DNA of 64,000 nt from Prevotella sp. HUN102 (GCF_000688375.1 NZ_JIAF01000004.1:248001-312000), one strand, 5' to 3'. Positions 46,547-56,120 are shown, counted from the first letter of the stretch. Program-made: numbers and translations. Notes: generated from the letters alone by a model not told the origin.

Positions 46547-49500
46547 TTACGGTAGGAGTGGCAATCTGTGGCTCTTCCCAAGCGAGATTAACGGTTGGTT
46601 GTTGCCCGTAGAGGTAACGTTGGTAGGTTTAGGCATATTTGCCTCGGCAAACTTGACGGCTGCCTCACTGACGTTGTTCTTCTTTTCTATATCGCCTGCT
46701 GCAACGACTTCTGCTTTTACGTCGAGTTGCGTACCTGCGTCGTTCAGAGAGGTCTGATAGGAAACCGGAAGCAGCTCATAGTTCATCGTGTTGAGCGACT
46801 TTGTAAGTGCAATCTGCTCGATTTCGTTGCCATTTACAGAAATCCTGACGATGGTGTTTGCATCGAGTGTGTTCTTGCCTAAGTTGGTTACTTTCGCCTT
46901 GAAACTCATCTTGTGTCCCTTGTTTACGGTCTTCGGAGCCATCAGTTCAACGGATGCGTCTACCGGAAGTGGATCAACGAAGTGAATATTGTCTACATAG
47001 ATAGGATTTTCAGGCTGAGCAGCCGTTGCTTCACCGAGGATTGTGAAACTGATGTAGTTCACTTTCGTCAGTTCTTTCGGAATATCGATAGTGGCTCTTG
47101 TCCAATTTTCAGCATTTGTGATAGTGCTGAAGTCCTTGATATCCAATCGCTGTGCACTGCCGTTCATTGGTTGTGCCACGATTACCATCTTGCGCTTTGC
47201 ATTTGGTGCACACTTATAGTCGAAGATAAGCTGTGGCTTGACTGCACCACGGAGGCTTACTTTGCCCAACATAATCATTGAACTGCCGGCCTGTGCAGGA
47301 TTGAAGTACAGGCAACCGTTGTCGCCGTCAGATGCTTCGCCCTTCAGCATTGTCCAAGATTCATTGTTTTCTGTTGGAACAGCTGCCATAAACAGGCCTT
47401 CGTCCGAACCATCAACGAAACTTCTGTGATGAGGCATCTGATAAGGCTTGCCAACGAGCATCGACTTGATTCTCATATCGCCGCTTCCGGAAGCATTTTT
47501 GGATGTTACTGCCCAGTAGGCGATATATTGTTTACCCTCGTAGGTCTTGAAATCCTCTATCGTAAATTCTGTAACGCCCTTTTCGGTCTGACCGATTTCT
47601 TCGATTTCTGAAGCGGATTTAACCTCATATACCGTGTACCAAATGCCGGCAGGATTGAGCACTCCACCTTCTGCTGCCTTCGGAGCATCCCAAGACAACT
47701 TGATGGAATTTAATTGGTCGGTAGATGCAATGTTAGCAATCGGCCCCGGCTTGTCCTGTCCCACCTTGATGGTAATGACGCTCTTCTGTCCAACGCCGTT
47801 TTCATTGTAAGCATAGATGGCATAAGTGTTTTCTCCGTGTTCAGCTTCTGTATCCTGAACGGTGCATACCTGTCCCGGAGCAACTGGAGAAACGGTGGCA
47901 ACGGTACGTTCGCCACACATTACGACAACCTTTTCGAGTGTCGTGATGGTCTCCCCCTTGCGGTTCTTTGTAGGAGCCGTGAAAGTGATGGAAGCCTGAT
48001 CCAAACCACTCGGTTCAGTTTCTCCCGTCAGGTTGGTAACGGAATCCGGTGCGGTTGGCAATGGACCGTATTCTACTCTGAAGTTATCGACAGCTACAAA
48101 GAAAGAACCTGCTTCTGACACAGAGTGGAAACCGAAGTTATAATTGCCGTCAGCGTCGGCAACGATTTCTTTCTCGTAGCTTGTTACGGTGTTCGTCTTA
48201 CCTGTGTAAGTGGTTACGGGCATCAGTTCCTTCGTGAGGAGATTTTCGTTGTCATTTGCTTCCATTCCCCATTTCACTTCCAGTTTCTCCTCGAAACCGG
48301 CAGGAGTGGTAACGTCGTATTTCACGAAGTATGTATAACCTTCCTTCAAATGGATAGGAGGAGATATCAGCCAACTGTCGCTTTTACCCTTAAGGCTGCT
48401 GCTGCACTTCATATAATGTTTGTCAGCATCCCATTCCCAAGGATTGTAGCTGCCAGAAACTCTGTTGATTTTGATGTAAGGATTAGAGCTTGCCTCGGTA
48501 TCGAACGTTTCATTATAATTAGGTTCGTAAGCCTTGCCGAAATAGAACTCTTCAGTATTGTCGTTTTTACCTTCAACATTACCGTTCACGGTCTGCACGA
48601 TGTAGTAATAATTGCTAAATTCGCCTGCCGGAATATCTTCTTCAAAGGTCAGGGCAGTCTGCTTTGGACTGACTTTAGTGAGTTGCCCGTTCTGCATTCT
48701 GTACACATTGTAGGTAACGCTGCCTACGTAACCATTGTGCAGAGCCTCTGTTGAGGCCGTCCAAGTGAGCTTTATGTGCGAATTTCCATTGCCGCTTCTT
48801 GTCATTGTAAGATTTCCCGGAGCTGCCATTTCATCGTGTCCAATCCACTGATTCTCTAAGTACTTCGCACCTTCGCCTTCAGCATTGGCTGCAACAATCT
48901 TGAAGTTGTACATTCCGTCTTTGGGAACGGTAACGTTGGCTTCGGCATTTGCTCCCGGCATTACCGTGCCTTCAGCCACTTTTTGATCGTTTGCATAAAC
49001 GGTATAAGTCAGAGCTGTCGCCGACAATGGATTGCCGCCATAGGTCAAGGTAGGAGCAGTGAACTTAACCTTGCCACTCAATGAGCCGTTCGCAAAGTCA
49101 TAAACGACGTTTGTTACCTTCGCAGGCGCACCCTCGGCAGCTTCAGCAGCAGGGATAGCCATACCTACAATAGCGTTTGGAAGCGCACCGACTTCTGTTG
49201 CAGCACCAGTTGAAAGGTTTACGATGTAAAGCCTTGAAACCATATTGGCGTCTGTTGCCGCCCAATAAAATTCTCCTGATGCGGGATCTATCTCTCCAGT
49301 CTGCTCATAATATTGATTATTGGCTGTCATAACGGTAACACCGGTTGCACCAACAAGTGCTTCACTACCATTATTGGTGTCAATCTTATATAAGTTTCCG
49401 TCCGTAGCTACACCGTATGCAAAGCCGTCCTTGCCATAGCCCAGTGCCACATAACGGTTTGTACTGGCCTTGATAGCGGTACGAGTCTGTGCTGCATAGT

Positions 49501-50119
49501 CGATGAATCCCCACTCCAGAGCTTTCATATCCTCGGTGAAGAACTGTCCGAACACCTTTGCCGATGCGGGATCCTTTGCTGTTTCCGTAGCCAAGAGATA
49601 CTTATCGAATATCATTTTCGGTTCGTCCGTAGCAAGTTCCCAGGTATCGGTGTTGTATTCATAGAGGTCCATCATCTTGAAACCTGCCAATTCTGACACT
49701 TTCATACCATAGTATTTGTTGCCTATGAGCGCACTGCCGCCATTGAACTTCGTGTCAAAGCCCAATTCATCTTTAAGAGTTGTGAAACTTATGGTGGCAG
49801 ACGGTGTGAAAGAAACCATCTTGCCGTAATCCTCATCCACGTAGCTGCCCCAAAGCTCGGCCTTTACTGCTGTTAGGATAGGAGATTTCTGTACTGACGG
49901 TATCAGTACAGGAAGCGAAGCTGGCATTGTGGCGTTTTTCTTCGTTATCATCTGGTTGAATAACGAATAATCCACTGTACGGTCTGCCTGATGTTTTGAA
50001 ATCCTTTTCTGAATCTCGTGCTTGTGAGCCAGTTGTTTCTCCAGTTTTGTCTGCGCCAAAGCAGGCATTGCAGAGCAAACGGCAATCAAGCAAGCACAAA
50101 AATAGGTAATTCTTTTCAT
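46547..50119 (-). CDS. Giant secreted adhesin-like protein, N-terminal 1190 residues (frameshifted)
   Basis: The signal peptide ends near PALAQ. A beta-propeller-like region follows, then several fibronectin type III domains (for example GNLTMTRSGNGNSHIKLTW). They alternate with two cleaved-adhesin/choice-of-anchor J domains (YNETFDTEASSNPYIKINR; MPHHRSFVDGSDEGLFMAA). Such domains occur in gingipain and hemagglutinin regions of Porphyromonas and in type IX-secreted adhesins. The frame ends prematurely at 46547; a one-base shift near 46594-46601 would join it to the next frame for a full protein of about 1480 residues. The C10 protease follows and may share its transcript. Confidence 0.88.
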   Translation of the reverse strand: MKRITYFCACLIAVCSAMPALAQTKLEKQLAHKHEIQKRISKHQADRTVDYSLFNQMITKKNATMPASLPVLIPSVQKSPILTAVKAELWGSYVDEDYGKMVSFTPSATISFTTLKDELGFDTKFNGGSALIGNKYYGMKVSELAGFKMMDLYEYNTDTWELATDEPKMIFDKYLLATETAKDPASAKVFGQFFTEDMKALEWGFIDYAAQTRTAIKASTNRYVALGYGKDGFAYGVATDGNLYKIDTNNGSEALVGATGVTVMTANNQYYEQTGEIDPASGEFYWAATDANMVSRLYIVNLSTGAATEVGALPNAIVGMAIPAAEAAEGAPAKVTNVVYDFANGSLSGKVKFTAPTLTYGGNPLSATALTYTVYANDQKVAEGTVMPGANAEANVTVPKDGMYNFKIVAANAEGEGAKYLENQWIGHDEMAAPGNLTMTRSGNGNSHIKLTWTASTEALHNGYVGSVTYNVYRMQNGQLTKVSPKQTALTFEEDIPAGEFSNYYYIVQTVNGNVEGKNDNTEEFYFGKAYEPNYNETFDTEASSNPYIKINRVSGSYNPWEWDADKHYMKCSSSLKGKSDSWLISPPIHLKEGYTYFVKYDVTTPAGFEEKLEVKWGMEANDNENLLTKELMPVTTYTGKTNTVTSYEKEIVADADGNYNFGFHSVSEAGSFFVAVDNFRVEYGPLPTAPDSVTNLTGETEPSGLDQASITFTAPTKNRKGETITTLEKVVVMCGERTVATVSPVAPGQVCTVQDTEAEHGENTYAIYAYNENGVGQKSVITIKVGQDKPGPIANIASTDQLNSIKLSWDAPKAAEGGVLNPAGIWYTVYEVKSASEIEEIGQTEKGVTEFTIEDFKTYEGKQYIAYWAVTSKNASGSGDMRIKSMLVGKPYQMPHHRSFVDGSDEGLFMAAVPTENNESWTMLKGEASDGDNGCLYFNPAQAGSSMIMLGKVSLRGAVKPQLIFDYKCAPNAKRKMVIVAQPMNGSAQRLDIKDFSTITNAENWTRATIDIPKELTKVNYISFTILGEATAAQPENPIYVDNIHFVDPLPVDASVELMAPKTVNKGHKMSFKAKVTNLGKNTLDANTIVRISVNGNEIEQIALTKSLNTMNYELLPVSYQTSLNDAGTQLDVKAEVVAAGDIEKKNNVSEAAVKFAEANMPKPTNVTSTGNNQPLISLGKSHRLPLLP

Positions 50120-50250
50120 GACATTTTGATTTAGTTAACTATTAATCTCTATATTATTTAGGTTTTCTCTTTCCGAGAGATTTGTATGCAGAGTTTATAG
50201 CTTTGGTATGCTTTGCTTTGCTGAAAATAGATATTAAATTCAGATGGATG

Positions 50251-50283
50251 CAAATTTAATAATAAATTTTATATTCTTGCAAA
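50251..50283 (-). promoter_or_regulatory. Bacteroidetes-type promoter of the giant adhesin (and C10 protease) genes
   Basis: On the minus strand TTTG (50280-50283), 21 bases, then TAAATTTG (50251-50258). The leader is about 125 bases. Confidence 0.7.
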
Positions 50284-50795
50284 TTATATGCAGAAATATT
50301 TTGGGATAAGTGAAAAGTTTAATCAAAAATGCGGTTATTTTAAATAAATAGATTGTTTTTGCGTTATATAGTTACGAATAATACTATTTTGAGGATAATG
50401 GATTTTAGATGATTTCAAATTGAAAATGTTTGTATTCTATAAAATAATATTTTTGCTTTTATTAAATGATGTCTCTGTCTTTTTTGTTGTGTGGTATTCT
50501 ATTATTACTCTTGTCTGTAATAGGGCAGGTCGCTTTTCCATCCGTATAAACATACGTATATGCAATTTATTTTCTTATTTTGTAAATAATTGATATTCAG
50601 TATTTTATAAATTAACTTTGTTTGTGCGAAGATTACACGGCAATCTTCGCACAAATGGATTGCATTTATCGCACAAACGGAAGCCGTTTTTCGCACGATT
50701 GAAAAGCAATGGTGCATATACCGTTTTCTTGAATAAGAATACATAGGATTATGGGTAAGCCGAAAAGGGAACAAGAGGACAGAGGACAAAGATAT
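50284..50795. other. AT-rich gene-free region with hairpin element copy 8
   Basis: About 510 bases, very AT-rich up to 50510. The extended repeat occupies 50541-50745 and a short polypurine run (AGGGAACAAGAGGACAGAGG) follows at 50763-50790. No gene recognised; the 94-codon frame here is repeat-derived. Confidence 0.5.
50541..50745. repeat. GCGAAG-type intergenic hairpin element, copy 8 (extended)
   Basis: The core hairpin pairs TTTGTGCGAAGATT (50621-50634) with 50642-50655 over a 7-base loop. The 80 bases before it match copy 9 without gaps in inverted orientation. The tail from 50706 matches copy 7. It is therefore the longest copy in the window. Confidence 0.9.
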
Positions 50796-51821
50796 TTATT
50801 GGTTTATCAACGTGCGTGCAAACTCTATAATAGTGTCTTTGCCACGTAGGAAATCTGTATCGGTAAGGTCGATTTTATGGTCTGGTTCGATGCCGAACTC
50901 CGTCAGCACCTTGTTTCTGTCGTACATAGGGCACGCCGAGAAACGGATGCTCCAACCATTGGGAAGCTCGCTTGAGAAGGGCAGGCCGGAACCACCACCG
51001 GTACGGTCGCCGACTGTCTTGACATTGGGGCAGCACTTCATATATTTCACAAATTCATTGGCTGCCGAATAGACGCTCCTGTTCGTGAGAACCACGACCG
51101 GTTTCTGCCAACGCACACCCTTTCCCGGCTTCAATATCTGTTCTTTCATAGCCGAAAAGTCGTTGTGCCCTTTGCCGTTCTTGTGCTGCATATAGCCAAC
51201 GAGCAGATTTTCGTTCGTGAACCGGGCGGCAAGCTCCTCGGCATTGTTCAGCGAGCCACCGCCATTGTTCCTTATATCTATGATGATAGCCTTGCAGGGT
51301 TGGAAATAGAGGAGAATGTCGTCGAGGTTTCCCGCGCCTATTCCGTTCTGGAAACTGGCGCAGCGCAGATAACCGATGTTGTCGTCGAAGATGGTATAGC
51401 CCATACCGCTCGCAATGAGATAATCCGTTTTCAGGTATTTGCGTTCCAAAGAGTCGGAAAAGTTCTGCTTGTAGTTGTCCTTCCACGCCCAATAGCGCGC
51501 CGTATTAAAAGAGGTATAGAGATTCACGTGCCCGTCTTTCAGTTCAGAAAGCATCTTTGCCATTACTTCAAACTGCTGACTTTCGGTCATCGAGCCGTTG
51601 AACTGCTTGGCATAGCGTTCGCGTACCTCATTCCAGTCCACATCTTTCTGCTCGAAAAAGCAATAGTGTTCGTCGAGAATCTCCCAGAGAGCCTCGAAAT
51701 TGCCCTGTGGATTGTCGGCGTATTCGTCGTTGGTTACGCAGGAACCGAGGTTGAATACGGCCAATAGTGCTGCTACTGCCGTCAGAATATGATTTATTCC
51801 GTGCTTGATTTTACTGCCCAT
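50796..51821 (-). CDS. S41-family (C-terminal processing-type) peptidase, lipoprotein
   Basis: 341 residues. The lipobox is FNLGSC. The S41 core shows LRCASFQNGIG, IIDIRNNGGGSLNNAEELA and the nucleophile region LTNRSVYSAANEFV, then DRTGGGSGLP. There is no PDZ domain, as in the short tricorn-like S41 peptidases of Bacteroidetes. It is probably anchored at the outer membrane. Its ATG overlaps the TAA of the DUF3316 gene by one base (TAATG), so the two are translationally coupled. Confidence 0.92.
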   Translation of the reverse strand: MGSKIKHGINHILTAVAALLAVFNLGSCVTNDEYADNPQGNFEALWEILDEHYCFFEQKDVDWNEVRERYAKQFNGSMTESQQFEVMAKMLSELKDGHVNLYTSFNTARYWAWKDNYKQNFSDSLERKYLKTDYLIASGMGYTIFDDNIGYLRCASFQNGIGAGNLDDILLYFQPCKAIIIDIRNNGGGSLNNAEELAARFTNENLLVGYMQHKNGKGHNDFSAMKEQILKPGKGVRWQKPVVVLTNRSVYSAANEFVKYMKCCPNVKTVGDRTGGGSGLPFSSELPNGWSIRFSACPMYDRNKVLTEFGIEPDHKIDLTDTDFLRGKDTIIEFARTLINQ

Positions 51822-52729
51822 TATGGAAGAATCTTAGTGATAGAAAACTTTCTTACGATGCCCACAACGAAGAGATTGCTCCAAGTATGGTATTTCAGAC
51901 CGTTCACTTTTGCCTGTTGGAAGTCGCCGAGATAGCCCAAGCGCACGGTTGTGTGCCTGATCCTGAAGTCGAAGGTAAGCATCTGGCGGAGTGATGGCGC
52001 AGAGCCGATGGTTGTCGGTACTATGTTGTGGTCGTAGTCTCCTTTTGAGAAAATCTCGTAATAGCTTTGTCCGAAGTTTGGCGCATACATTAACCCCACG
52101 AGAGGGAGCTGCATTTCGTATCTGATTTGGAAAGGACGGTTCCACAGTCTGAACCGATAGGCAGCCGTTGCATTGGGTGCGAGGTTCAGGTTCACGTAAG
52201 CCTGCGCCGGATTGTTGCCGTTTCGGGTGTTGTAAAGGAAGCCGATGTTTGCATCCGCGCCACCACCGGCTTTCAGCATCAGTCTTCCGTTGCCCAGTTG
52301 CCATTCTCCCAGTTCGTACTGCACGTTGTACTGGAAGTTGTAAAGTCCCCCGATCTCTCTGTTGTTCTCTGCACGGTTGCGCGTGAGCGAGAGATGCGCC
52401 TGATGTATCAGTTCGCGGGAAATCTTAGAGCCGTTCTCGCGCACCGAGTGCGAGACGTATCGAAGTTCGCTGCCCCTGTATTCGCCGGGGGAAAGGTAGG
52501 TGTCGAGCTGATTGATGCTTCCGATGCCCACCATCTGCGCATTCGTTATCACTTTTCCGGTTCGCAGAGTGTCCTGTGCATAGGCTTGCTGGACAAGGAC
52601 TGACAGAAAAGCACAAGAGAACAGGCAGGCAAAGATTTTCGTCCGCTTGTTCTCTTTTCTTCTTTCCGGCGTATCAACTCTTTTCTTTGTCCACTCGCCG
52701 GCCGTTGAATTTGTCCACCGTCTATTCAT
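51821..52729 (-). CDS. DUF3316 outer-membrane-type protein
   Basis: 302 residues. After an unusually long charged N-terminus a hydrophobic segment (FACLFSCAFLSVLVQQAYA, ending near residue 51) acts as signal peptide. The rest is strand-rich with alternating aromatic residues, consistent with a small outer-membrane barrel. I recall this family as DUF3316. It overlaps the stop of the topoisomerase gene by eight bases. The first 30 codons contain GTGGACAAA-type units resembling the polypurine repeats of this genome, so they may derive from a repeat. Confidence 0.8.
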   Translation of the reverse strand: MNRRWTNSTAGEWTKKRVDTPERRKENKRTKIFACLFSCAFLSVLVQQAYAQDTLRTGKVITNAQMVGIGSINQLDTYLSPGEYRGSELRYVSHSVRENGSKISRELIHQAHLSLTRNRAENNREIGGLYNFQYNVQYELGEWQLGNGRLMLKAGGGADANIGFLYNTRNGNNPAQAYVNLNLAPNATAAYRFRLWNRPFQIRYEMQLPLVGLMYAPNFGQSYYEIFSKGDYDHNIVPTTIGSAPSLRQMLTFDFRIRHTTVRLGYLGDFQQAKVNGLKYHTWSNLFVVGIVRKFSITKILP

Positions 52730-55478
52730 CAGGGAAGAGATTTAGTTGTCCGGTCATTTCGTCTATTACCTGCTGTTGACTCTTTCCCGCATCCGGGTCG
52801 AGGTTTTCCCCTCCCGTTTCAGGATTGTCGGCAGTTCCCTCCTCGTCGTCGTCCTCTGCATTTTCAGGTTCAGGGAAACGGATTGGTTCGAGTTCTTCAA
52901 TCCTGTCCACCTTCCAAGTGGTGAGACGTTTGCCTTTAGCCTTGAATCCTTTCACGCCGACAAACTGCTCAGCGTCTATTTCTTCCGAGCCACGTGCAGC
53001 GTCGTCGCCTCCATAGGTTACTTCTATTCGTGGATAAACTTGATCGGTAAGTATCACGAGCTTTGAGTTGGCATTGTCGCCCATCACGTTCTGATGCCGC
53101 TTCGAGTTCTCCATCTGGAAACGTTTCAGGTATGGATAGCCCTGATTGTCGGCATCGTAGACCACGGCTGTCCAAACCTTGTCGGCATCGTACTTCTCAA
53201 TTCGCCATATATTGTCCTCGTAGTGGTTGGAGGGGTCGAAGTTTGAGGTGTAGTATTCGCCGTTGTCGAGGATGATGAGGATGCTGTCCTTGTCGTTGAA
53301 CTCGCCCAACAGACGGCCTTGTTCCTCATAATTGATGCGATTCACGTCCGGATCAAACCAAACCTTGCGGCCACCGAGCGTAGAACGGCCGTGGCTCTTC
53401 AGGGATATGCGATGAATAGGCTCCTTCGTGAGGATATTGCCTTTGGAACTTCGTCCCTTGATGAGCACTTGCGAGAAGTTGCGCTCCATAAATATGTTCT
53501 GCCGCTTCTTCTCCGGGGCTACTTCGAGCGTAATCTTGATGATTTCGGCCTCTCCGTTAGGATTGGCTGTGAAGTAAACGATGCGCGAACCCGGCTTACC
53601 CTGCGTAACGTCGTAGTCCCTGTCGCGTGTCAGGGTGGTGATGTTGAATCGCTTGATGAAGTAATGCCCGTCCTTTCCGTCGCGGTAGACGGTGTTGTAG
53701 ATGGTGCGCTTGTCGTTTTTCTTGAACACTTGCAAGTGAAGGATGTTCTTGCCCACGAACACCTTGTCGGCAATCTTCGTAACCTTGTATTTTCCGTCCT
53801 TGTAGAAGATAATCACATCGTCGAGATCCGAACAGTTCTGCACGAACTCAGCCTTCTTGAGTCCCGTTCCGATGAAGCCGCCCTGACGGTCGATGTAGAG
53901 TTTTTCATTGGCATCCACCACCTTTGCAGCGATGATGGTGTCGAAACTCTTTATCTCCGTTCTGCGTGGGAAGTCCTTTCCGTATTTCTCCTTCAGGTGC
54001 GTGAACCATTCTATCGTTACGCGAACCATCTGGCTGAGGTCTTTTTCTATCTCGGCAATCTCTGCCTTGATTTTCTGAATCAGTTCGTCGGCCTTGTCCT
54101 TATTAAACTTCAGGATACGCTGCATCTTTATTTCCAGCAGACGGATAATGTCCTGACGCGTAACTTCGCGGATAAACGTGGGCTTGTGAGGCTCAAGTTT
54201 GGAATCAACGAACTCAACAACCTCGTCCATATTCTTTGAAGTCTCGAATTTCTTTTCCTTATAGATGCGTTCCTCTATGAAGATTCGTTCAAGGGAATTG
54301 TAGAAAAGCTGTTCCTCCAGCTCTCCCTTGCGAATCTCCAACTCTTTCCGGAGCAGTGCTTTCGTGTGTTCTGCCGAATGGCGGAGCACATCGGAAACAG
54401 TGAGGAACTGCGGCTTCTGGTCGGCAATCACACAACAGTTTGGCGAAATGTTGATTTCGCAGTCCGTGAACGCATAGAGTGCGTCCATCGTCTTGTCGCT
54501 CGATGTTCCCGGAGTGAGATGCAGGAGGATTTCAACCTCCGATGCCGTCATATCCTCCACTTTTCTGATTTTCAGTTTCCCTTTCTCAACGGCTCTCGTT
54601 ATAGATTCCTGTAAGGTGCTTGCAGTTTTTGAGAATGGGATTTCGCGAATGACGAGCGTCTTGCTGTCTACTTTCTCCACCTTGGCACGCACCTTCACCG
54701 TGCCGCCGCGCTGCCCGTCGTTGTATTTTGAAATATCTATGCTGCCGCCCGTAGGAAAATCGGGATACAACTGGAACTCCTCGCCCTTGAGATATTTGAT
54801 GGCTGCCTCGCAAATCTCGTTCATATTGTGGGGCAGAATCTTCGACGACAATCCTACGGCAATGCCTTCGCCTCCCTGAGCAAGCAGCAGCGGGAACTTT
54901 ACGGGCAGCGTAACCGGTTCCTTGTTTCTGCCATCGTATGACAACTGCCATTCGGTGGTCTTGGGGTTGAAGACCGTTTCAAGTGCAAACTTCGACAGTC
55001 GCGACTCAATATAGCGCGGTGCGGCGGCACGGTCGCCTGTGAGGATATTGCCCCAGTTTCCCTGCGTGTCTATCAGCAGGTCCTTCTGCCCCATCTGCAC
55101 GAGCGCGTCGGCTATGGAAGCATCGCCGTGAGGATGGAACTGCATCGTATGCCCCACGATGTTCGCCACTTTGTTGTAGCGTCCGTCGTCCATTCTTTTC
55201 ATAGAATGGAGAATGCGCCGCTGCACGGGCTTCAGTCCGTCCTCGATATGCGGCACGGCACGTTCGAGAATCACGTAGCTGGCATAGTCTAAAAACCAGT
55301 TCTTATACATTCCCGAAAGATGTCGCACTGCCGAGGCGTCGAATCTGTCGGCAGGTTTGTAGTCGGAATGTGCTTCTGAATCCGTTTCTTCCTCGTCGGC
55401 TATCACGTTTTCAGCATATTCGTTGATGTCGTCCAACTTTTCTTCTTCGTTAGGGTCTTTTATTTTGTCGTCGTCCAT
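52722..55478 (-). CDS. parC: Type IIA topoisomerase subunit A (topoisomerase IV ParC-type)
   Basis: 918 residues. The catalytic Tyr156 lies in AAAPRYIESRLS, after the helix HPHGDASIADALV (residues 115-127). A coiled-coil gate follows, then a C-terminal domain with pinwheel-like repeats and an acidic tail (AEDDDEEGTADN). The acidic N-terminal 40 residues and the HPHGDAS variant are, as I recall, usual for ParC-type proteins of Bacteroidetes. I prefer parC over gyrA on that basis. It decatenates chromosomes with ParE, which is not in the window. The promoter is TTTG-N20-TAACTTTG. Confidence 0.9.
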   Translation of the reverse strand: MDDDKIKDPNEEEKLDDINEYAENVIADEEETDSEAHSDYKPADRFDASAVRHLSGMYKNWFLDYASYVILERAVPHIEDGLKPVQRRILHSMKRMDDGRYNKVANIVGHTMQFHPHGDASIADALVQMGQKDLLIDTQGNWGNILTGDRAAAPRYIESRLSKFALETVFNPKTTEWQLSYDGRNKEPVTLPVKFPLLLAQGGEGIAVGLSSKILPHNMNEICEAAIKYLKGEEFQLYPDFPTGGSIDISKYNDGQRGGTVKVRAKVEKVDSKTLVIREIPFSKTASTLQESITRAVEKGKLKIRKVEDMTASEVEILLHLTPGTSSDKTMDALYAFTDCEINISPNCCVIADQKPQFLTVSDVLRHSAEHTKALLRKELEIRKGELEEQLFYNSLERIFIEERIYKEKKFETSKNMDEVVEFVDSKLEPHKPTFIREVTRQDIIRLLEIKMQRILKFNKDKADELIQKIKAEIAEIEKDLSQMVRVTIEWFTHLKEKYGKDFPRRTEIKSFDTIIAAKVVDANEKLYIDRQGGFIGTGLKKAEFVQNCSDLDDVIIFYKDGKYKVTKIADKVFVGKNILHLQVFKKNDKRTIYNTVYRDGKDGHYFIKRFNITTLTRDRDYDVTQGKPGSRIVYFTANPNGEAEIIKITLEVAPEKKRQNIFMERNFSQVLIKGRSSKGNILTKEPIHRISLKSHGRSTLGGRKVWFDPDVNRINYEEQGRLLGEFNDKDSILIILDNGEYYTSNFDPSNHYEDNIWRIEKYDADKVWTAVVYDADNQGYPYLKRFQMENSKRHQNVMGDNANSKLVILTDQVYPRIEVTYGGDDAARGSEEIDAEQFVGVKGFKAKGKRLTTWKVDRIEELEPIRFPEPENAEDDDEEGTADNPETGGENLDPDAGKSQQQVIDEMTGQLNLFPDE

Positions 55479-55507
55479 AGGTTGATCGGAGTCTTTATTT
55501 TAAGCGT

Positions 55508-55539
55508 CAAAGTTACGAAAAAAACTGCGAATTGCCAAA
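55508..55539 (-). promoter_or_regulatory. Bacteroidetes-type promoter of parC-DUF3316-S41
   Basis: On the minus strand TTTG (55536-55539), 20 bases, then TAACTTTG (55508-55515), 30 bases before the start. Overlapping stops and starts suggest it drives all three genes. Confidence 0.8.
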
Positions 55540-56120
55540 AAATAGCCTGTGTTCGTCGCAATTATTCCTTGTTTCGTCCGTTGTCTGCCTATTCCCCGTG
55601 AAGGTTTTGCCCTTGTTCTGTACTCGTATCCACAGAGTTTGAGTGTTGAGAAAAATATTTACATGTGGCTTGTTTCCGAATAAAAACTCTATGTTTGGTA
55701 AACGGTTGATTTACAAGTGTTTGCAATATATCGTCATTTGCATTGCAATCTTCGCACAAACGCAGCACGTTTATAAAATACTGAATTTCAATTATTTACA
55801 AAACAAACAAAGAACTCGCATATACGCATATTTATACGAACCTATACCTGAAGTTTTTCGTCTGTCAATCTACAATCTGTTTCCGTATCAACCCAATTTC
55901 AAACTCCTTCTCACTCCACCACTCTTCACTTTTCGTATTATATTACTAAAAGTGGTATAAAATTCTGCATCCACAAAATTACATTCAAAAAAATAAGTTG
56001 CAATTCTCCTTTTTTTGTTTTCTTTGCAAGACAGAATTGATGAAGATTGTCTTTAAGCAGACAACTCCTTTCGCAAACAACAGAACATAACCAATGTTTC
56101 AAAAAAATATGATAAAATAT
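55540..56120. other. Gene-free region with hairpin element copy 9
   Basis: About 580 bases of AT-rich sequence. It carries the half-element at 55737-55840. A frame of 105 codons passes through it and is not a credible gene. Confidence 0.5.
55737..55840 (-). repeat. GCGAAG-type intergenic hairpin element, copy 9 (half-hairpin)
   Basis: Only one arm (CATTGCAATCTTCGCACAAACGC) is present, so the hairpin is lost. The flank 55741-55840 aligns without gaps to the inverse of 50541-50640, with about 81 of 100 positions identical by my count. Confidence 0.85.

Noticed and set aside
46547..46620. Programmed -1 frameshift in the adhesin gene
   Set aside because: No X XXY YYZ slippery heptamer and no clear stimulatory stem; a single-base loss in a C run explains the data better.
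53000..55170. Quinolone-resistance-type substitution in ParC (Ala at the Ser80-equivalent, HPHGDAS)
   Set aside because: From memory HPHGDAS is the normal sequence of ParC-type proteins in Bacteroidetes, so it is not evidence of acquired resistance.
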